In this document: piece after piece, positions 61,186-64,000 of the stretch
Layout of the letters: each line of letters starts with the position of its first letter
Position numbering within the stretch: the stretch's first letter is position 1
Origin: Hyphococcus sp.
GTDB taxonomy: Bacteria; Pseudomonadota; Alphaproteobacteria; Caulobacterales; Parvularculaceae
Direction of reading: 5' to 3'
Assembly (NCBI GenBank): GCA_021776415.1
Contig: JAJFFY010000057.1
Location: forward strand, 95,190 to 159,189
DNA length: 64,000 bases
Notes under the pieces: model-generated
What the model saw: the letters and a program-made list of their open reading frames with translations, nothing else
Told to the model about the DNA's origin: nothing
Database searches by the model: none
Position numbers and translations under genes: made by a program

Positions 61186-62690
61186 TCTCCCCCGGTCTCG
61201 CTATTCCGCTGGCTTTGTGGGTTCCGCTGCTCGGTTGCCTCGCCATCTGGCTGCTCGATAAATCGCCGAACCTGCGCGAAGCCGCGACGCTGATCACCGG
61301 CGTTATCCTCTTTGTGCTGACGGTGACCGTGTTCATGGCGGTGAGCGAGGGCCAGCGCCCCGGCTTTCAGGCGCTGGAGGTGATTGACGGCCTGCCGATT
61401 GCATTTCAGGCCGAGCCTTTGGGCGCTCTGTTTGCGGTGATCGCTTCGGGGCTGTGGCTGGTCAATTCGGTCTATTCCATCGGCTATATGCGCGCCGGCA
61501 ATGAGAAGAACCAGACGCGGTTTTATATGTCGTTTGCGGTCGCAATCTCGGCGGCGATCGGGGTGGCCTTCGCGGCCAATCTGTTCACCCTGTTTATCTT
61601 CTACGAAGTGCTGACGCTGTCGACATTCCCTCTGGTCACCCATAAGGGTGATGAAAAAGCCCGCCGTGGCGGGCGGATTTATCTTGGCGTGTTGATGGCG
61701 ACATCGATCGGGTTGTTATTGCCGGCGATTGTCTGGACCTATGTGATCGCCGGGACCACCGACTTCATGCCCGGCGGTATCCTGGCCCAGCATGTGGATG
61801 CGGTGGGCCCGCTGGTCGGCATATTGCTTGGGCTCTACGCGTTCGGCATCGGCAAGGCGGCGTTGATGCCAGCCCATCCGTGGCTCCCGAATGCCATGGT
61901 CGCGCCGACGCCGGTCTCGGCTTTCCTGCACGCCGTGGCGGTGGTCAAGGCGGGGGTCTTCGCGATCTTAAAAATCGTCATCTATATTTTCGGCATTGAC
62001 CTCCTCAAGGATACTGGCGCGTCGATACCGTTCATGTGGATTGCCGCGGGGTCGATCCTGCTGGCCTCGGCGATTGCCATGAACCAGGACAATCTCAAAG
62101 CTCGGCTTGCCTATTCCACGGTCTCGCAGCTTTCCTACATCACCCTTGGCGCCATGCTCGCGACCTCCATGGGGGTAATGGGCGGGGCGATGCAGATCGC
62201 CGCCCATGCGCTTGGCAAGATGACATTGTTCATGTGCGCCGGCGCGATCTATGTCGCCCATCACAAGACGCTGATATCGGAAATGCGCGGGCTTGGCCGG
62301 GTGATGCCGTTCACCTTCGGCGCGTTCTTTTTGGGCGCGATGTCAATCGTCGGCCTGCCGCCTATGGCCGGCTCGTGGCCGAAGTTTTTCCTGATGCTCG
62401 GCGCGGCCGACGCCGGGCAACTGGCGATCATCGTGGTGCTGATTATCTCATCGATCCTTAATGTGGTTTATCTGTTGTCGATTCCGGTGCAGGCGTTTTA
62501 CATGAACCCGGCGGAAGAGGGCGCCAAACCCCAGGGCGCCGGCGGCGCCTTCATCGATTGGGGCGCGTTGAAAGAAGCGCCAATATTATGCATCGCGCCG
62601 CCCATGTTCACCGCGGCCGGCGTCATCGCGCTATTTTTCTTCGCTGACCCGCTCTACCGGTTCCTGTTGCCGCTGATTGGGGGTGGGTGA
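61182..62690 (+). CDS. Mrp/Mnh D-like subunit, second copy
   Basis: 502 residues, about 14 transmembrane segments. FAANLFTLFIFYEVLTLSTFP, ALMPAHPWLPNAMVAPTPVS and NQDNLKARLAYSTVSQLSYI are NuoL/NuoM/MrpD-family motifs. It differs enough from the first D copy to be a separate paralogue (about one third identity by eye). Overlaps the first D gene by ATGA. Downstream start of a small membrane protein overlaps its stop (TGATG). Confidence 0.9.
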   Translation: MISPGLAIPLALWVPLLGCLAIWLLDKSPNLREAATLITGVILFVLTVTVFMAVSEGQRPGFQALEVIDGLPIAFQAEPLGALFAVIASGLWLVNSVYSIGYMRAGNEKNQTRFYMSFAVAISAAIGVAFAANLFTLFIFYEVLTLSTFPLVTHKGDEKARRGGRIYLGVLMATSIGLLLPAIVWTYVIAGTTDFMPGGILAQHVDAVGPLVGILLGLYAFGIGKAALMPAHPWLPNAMVAPTPVSAFLHAVAVVKAGVFAILKIVIYIFGIDLLKDTGASIPFMWIAAGSILLASAIAMNQDNLKARLAYSTVSQLSYITLGAMLATSMGVMGGAMQIAAHALGKMTLFMCAGAIYVAHHKTLISEMRGLGRVMPFTFGAFFLGAMSIVGLPPMAGSWPKFFLMLGAADAGQLAIIVVLIISSILNVVYLLSIPVQAFYMNPAEEGAKPQGAGGAFIDWGALKEAPILCIAPPMFTAAGVIALFFFADPLYRFLLPLIGGG

Positions 62691-62956
62691 TGGAATTTGA
62701 ATTCACGCTTTGGCAGGTGATGGTCGCCATACTCCTTGCCATTATTGTCATCAATCATGCTTTCGCTTTTGCATACGCGCTCTTCGGTTTTGTTCCCCCC
62801 AGATTTGTGACTGATTGGCTTTTTTGGCCTCCGCGCTGGTTGGTGGGCCTGGGTCTAATGATTGAGTTTTTATTGATCGGGTTCGTATTAGGGTCAATTT
62901 ACTTTGAGTTGCCGTTTTATGACCTTTTCCCGGTGGTTTCGAAGGAAGCGCAATGA
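62690..62956 (+). CDS. small two-span membrane protein of the Mrp operon
   Basis: 88 residues from ATG 62690. Two transmembrane segments (about 8-30 and 48-72). No recognised motif. Its start overlaps the stop of the second D gene and its end overlaps the next gene by ATGA, so it is a genuine cistron of the antiporter unit. An accessory subunit is the simplest reading. Confidence 0.72.
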   Translation: MEFEFTLWQVMVAILLAIIVINHAFAFAYALFGFVPPRFVTDWLFWPPRWLVGLGLMIEFLLIGFVLGSIYFELPFYDLFPVVSKEAQ

Positions 62957-63231
62957 GCAATTCTCACGATAACAAAGAAAAACCCGGCTGGGCTGACAAC
63001 CCGGCTTTCATCCGCGCATTCCTCGGCATCCTGATTATCTCGTCGATCCTGGCGGCGCTGGCCGGGCTCAACTCCGCCTGGCACAACCCGCACCCGCATT
63101 TCGCCGTGGAAGGCATTCCGGTGTTCTTCGCGATTTACGGGTTTGTCGCCTTCGCTTTCATCGTTCTCGCCGGCCAGCATTTGCGCAAGCTTGTTGGCCG
63201 CAAGGAGGAGTATTACGATGAGCGCGAGTAG
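62953..63231 (+). CDS. small two-span membrane protein of the Mrp operon
   Basis: 92 residues. Two transmembrane segments (about 18-38 and 55-77). Starts NSHDNKEKPGWADNPAF, ends with an acidic/aromatic tail KEEYYDERE. Family not recognised. The next gene's ATG (63218) lies 14 bases inside its end, another sign of translational coupling. Confidence 0.72.
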   Translation: MSNSHDNKEKPGWADNPAFIRAFLGILIISSILAALAGLNSAWHNPHPHFAVEGIPVFFAIYGFVAFAFIVLAGQHLRKLVGRKEEYYDERE

Positions 63232-64000
63232 CATCATCGCCTTCTTTGCCGGCAATCCCGCGATCATCATGATGGTCGGCGCGCTCATGTGCATCGCCAC
63301 GCCGCGCCACCTCGCGAGCCCGATCCTGCTGATCGCCACTGCGCTCTCGGCGATCAAGCTGTCGACGCTCGGGCTTGGTGAATATGGCGCGATCACTTTG
63401 TTTGACAATCAACTGACGACGCTGCGGCTCGATCCGTTATCGCGGCTGTTTGCAATCGCCTTCCATATCGCCGCGGCGCTCAACATTATTTACGCCTGGG
63501 GCCAAAAAGACCGGGCGCAGAATTTTGCAACGCTGGCCTATCCCGCCGCCGCGCTTGGCGGCGTGCTCGCTGGCGATATGATCACGCTGTTTGTGTGGTG
63601 GGAGATCGCCGCGATCACATCTGTCTTCCTGGTATGGGCGCCGGGCACCCGCGCGACTTATGTCTCCGGCATGCGCTATCTGGCGATCCAGGTCCTGTCC
63701 GGCGTGATGTTGCTCGCCGGGATTGTCCTGCTGTTTCGCGAGACCGGATCATTGGCGTTTGATTTTATCGGCCTGCGTGACGCTTCGGGCGCGATCAAGC
63801 TTTCTGCGCTGGTGATGTTCCTCGCCTTCGGGATTAAATGCGCGTTCCCGCTGCTGCATACCTGGGTGCAGGACGCCTATCCGAAATCGACCATCTCCGG
63901 CACCATCATCTTGTCGGTCTTCACCACCAAGCTTGCGGTCTATGCGCTGGCGCGGGCGTTCCCGGGCACAAATGAGCTGATCTATATCGGCGCGGTGATG
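63218..64000 (+). CDS. third Mrp/Mnh D-like subunit, runs off the window
   Basis: Open from ATG 63218 (AAGGAGG 10 bases upstream) to the window edge, 261 codons. Residues show the NuoN/MrpD pattern GDMITLFVWWEIAAITSVFL and KCAFPLLHTWVQDAYPKSTISG. It is a third proton-conducting-type subunit. The C-terminal half is outside the window. Confidence 0.9.
   Translation, partial: MSASSIIAFFAGNPAIIMMVGALMCIATPRHLASPILLIATALSAIKLSTLGLGEYGAITLFDNQLTTLRLDPLSRLFAIAFHIAAALNIIYAWGQKDRAQNFATLAYPAAALGGVLAGDMITLFVWWEIAAITSVFLVWAPGTRATYVSGMRYLAIQVLSGVMLLAGIVLLFRETGSLAFDFIGLRDASGAIKLSALVMFLAFGIKCAFPLLHTWVQDAYPKSTISGTIILSVFTTKLAVYALARAFPGTNELIYIGAVM

Overview
The window reads as chromosomal DNA of an alphaproteobacterium, probably from the Caulobacterales/Parvularculales/Hyphomonadales side. 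This is inferred from GC-rich coding sequence (roughly 55-62% by eye), a UrcA-family protein, a DUF2336 protein, a VPxPxA-CTERM-type surface protein, a ParA plus ribbon-helix-helix orphan pair, and dispersed CTAG-bordered palindromic repeats of an alphaproteobacterial style. No phage, plasmid, IS element or CRISPR array was seen.

Layout. 0-13 kb: mixed enzymes (metallophosphoesterase, two SDRs, MOSC protein, M20 peptidase, a histone-deacetylase-like gene broken by an in-frame stop, histidine phosphatase). It also holds an ArsR/PhzF/ornithine-cyclodeaminase unit with one compact shared dyad, a HI0933-type flavoprotein behind a run of G-tracts, and an AhpD-like/TetR divergent pair. 11.6-18 kb: xseB, dxs and tlyA, a conserved neighbourhood here lacking ispA and interrupted by other genes. 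18-29 kb: a large astacin-type metalloprotease, a methyltransferase, an AT-richer stretch with an M19 dipeptidase, a hydrolase/GST pair, an MddA-like methyltransferase and aroC. 29-36 kb: pdxH, a RidA protein, a secreted HExxH protein, and a three-gene operon of ATP-grasp, metallo-beta-lactamase-fold and ATP-grasp-like proteins. 36-44 kb: small secreted and membrane proteins, two strongly dyad-marked regulator loci (TetR; RHH/Mrr-N), a lipoprotein amidohydrolase, and tRNA-Pro and tRNA-Gln.

44.5-50.4 kb is a complete TonB2/TtpC-type energy transduction operon (DUF3450, long ExbB-like TtpC, ExbB, two ExbD, TonB, TPR protein) ending in a strong shared terminator. 50.5-56.4 kb holds a lipoprotein, a DUF2336 protein, the ParA/RHH pair, a UrcA protein and a CadC-like membrane regulator. 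56.6 kb to the end is a tightly coupled Mrp-type cation/proton antiporter operon (E-F-G-DUF4040-B-C-D-D'-small-small-D''), running off the window. Its order resembles the Mrp module of membrane-bound hydrogenases, and its subunit C carries an unusual hydrophilic insertion of about 120 residues.

The most worthwhile leads are the insertion in MrpC, the ATP-grasp/MBL/ATP-grasp operon, the repeat family that supplies gene stop codons, and the broken deacetylase. I found no feature that by itself proves a wholly new system.
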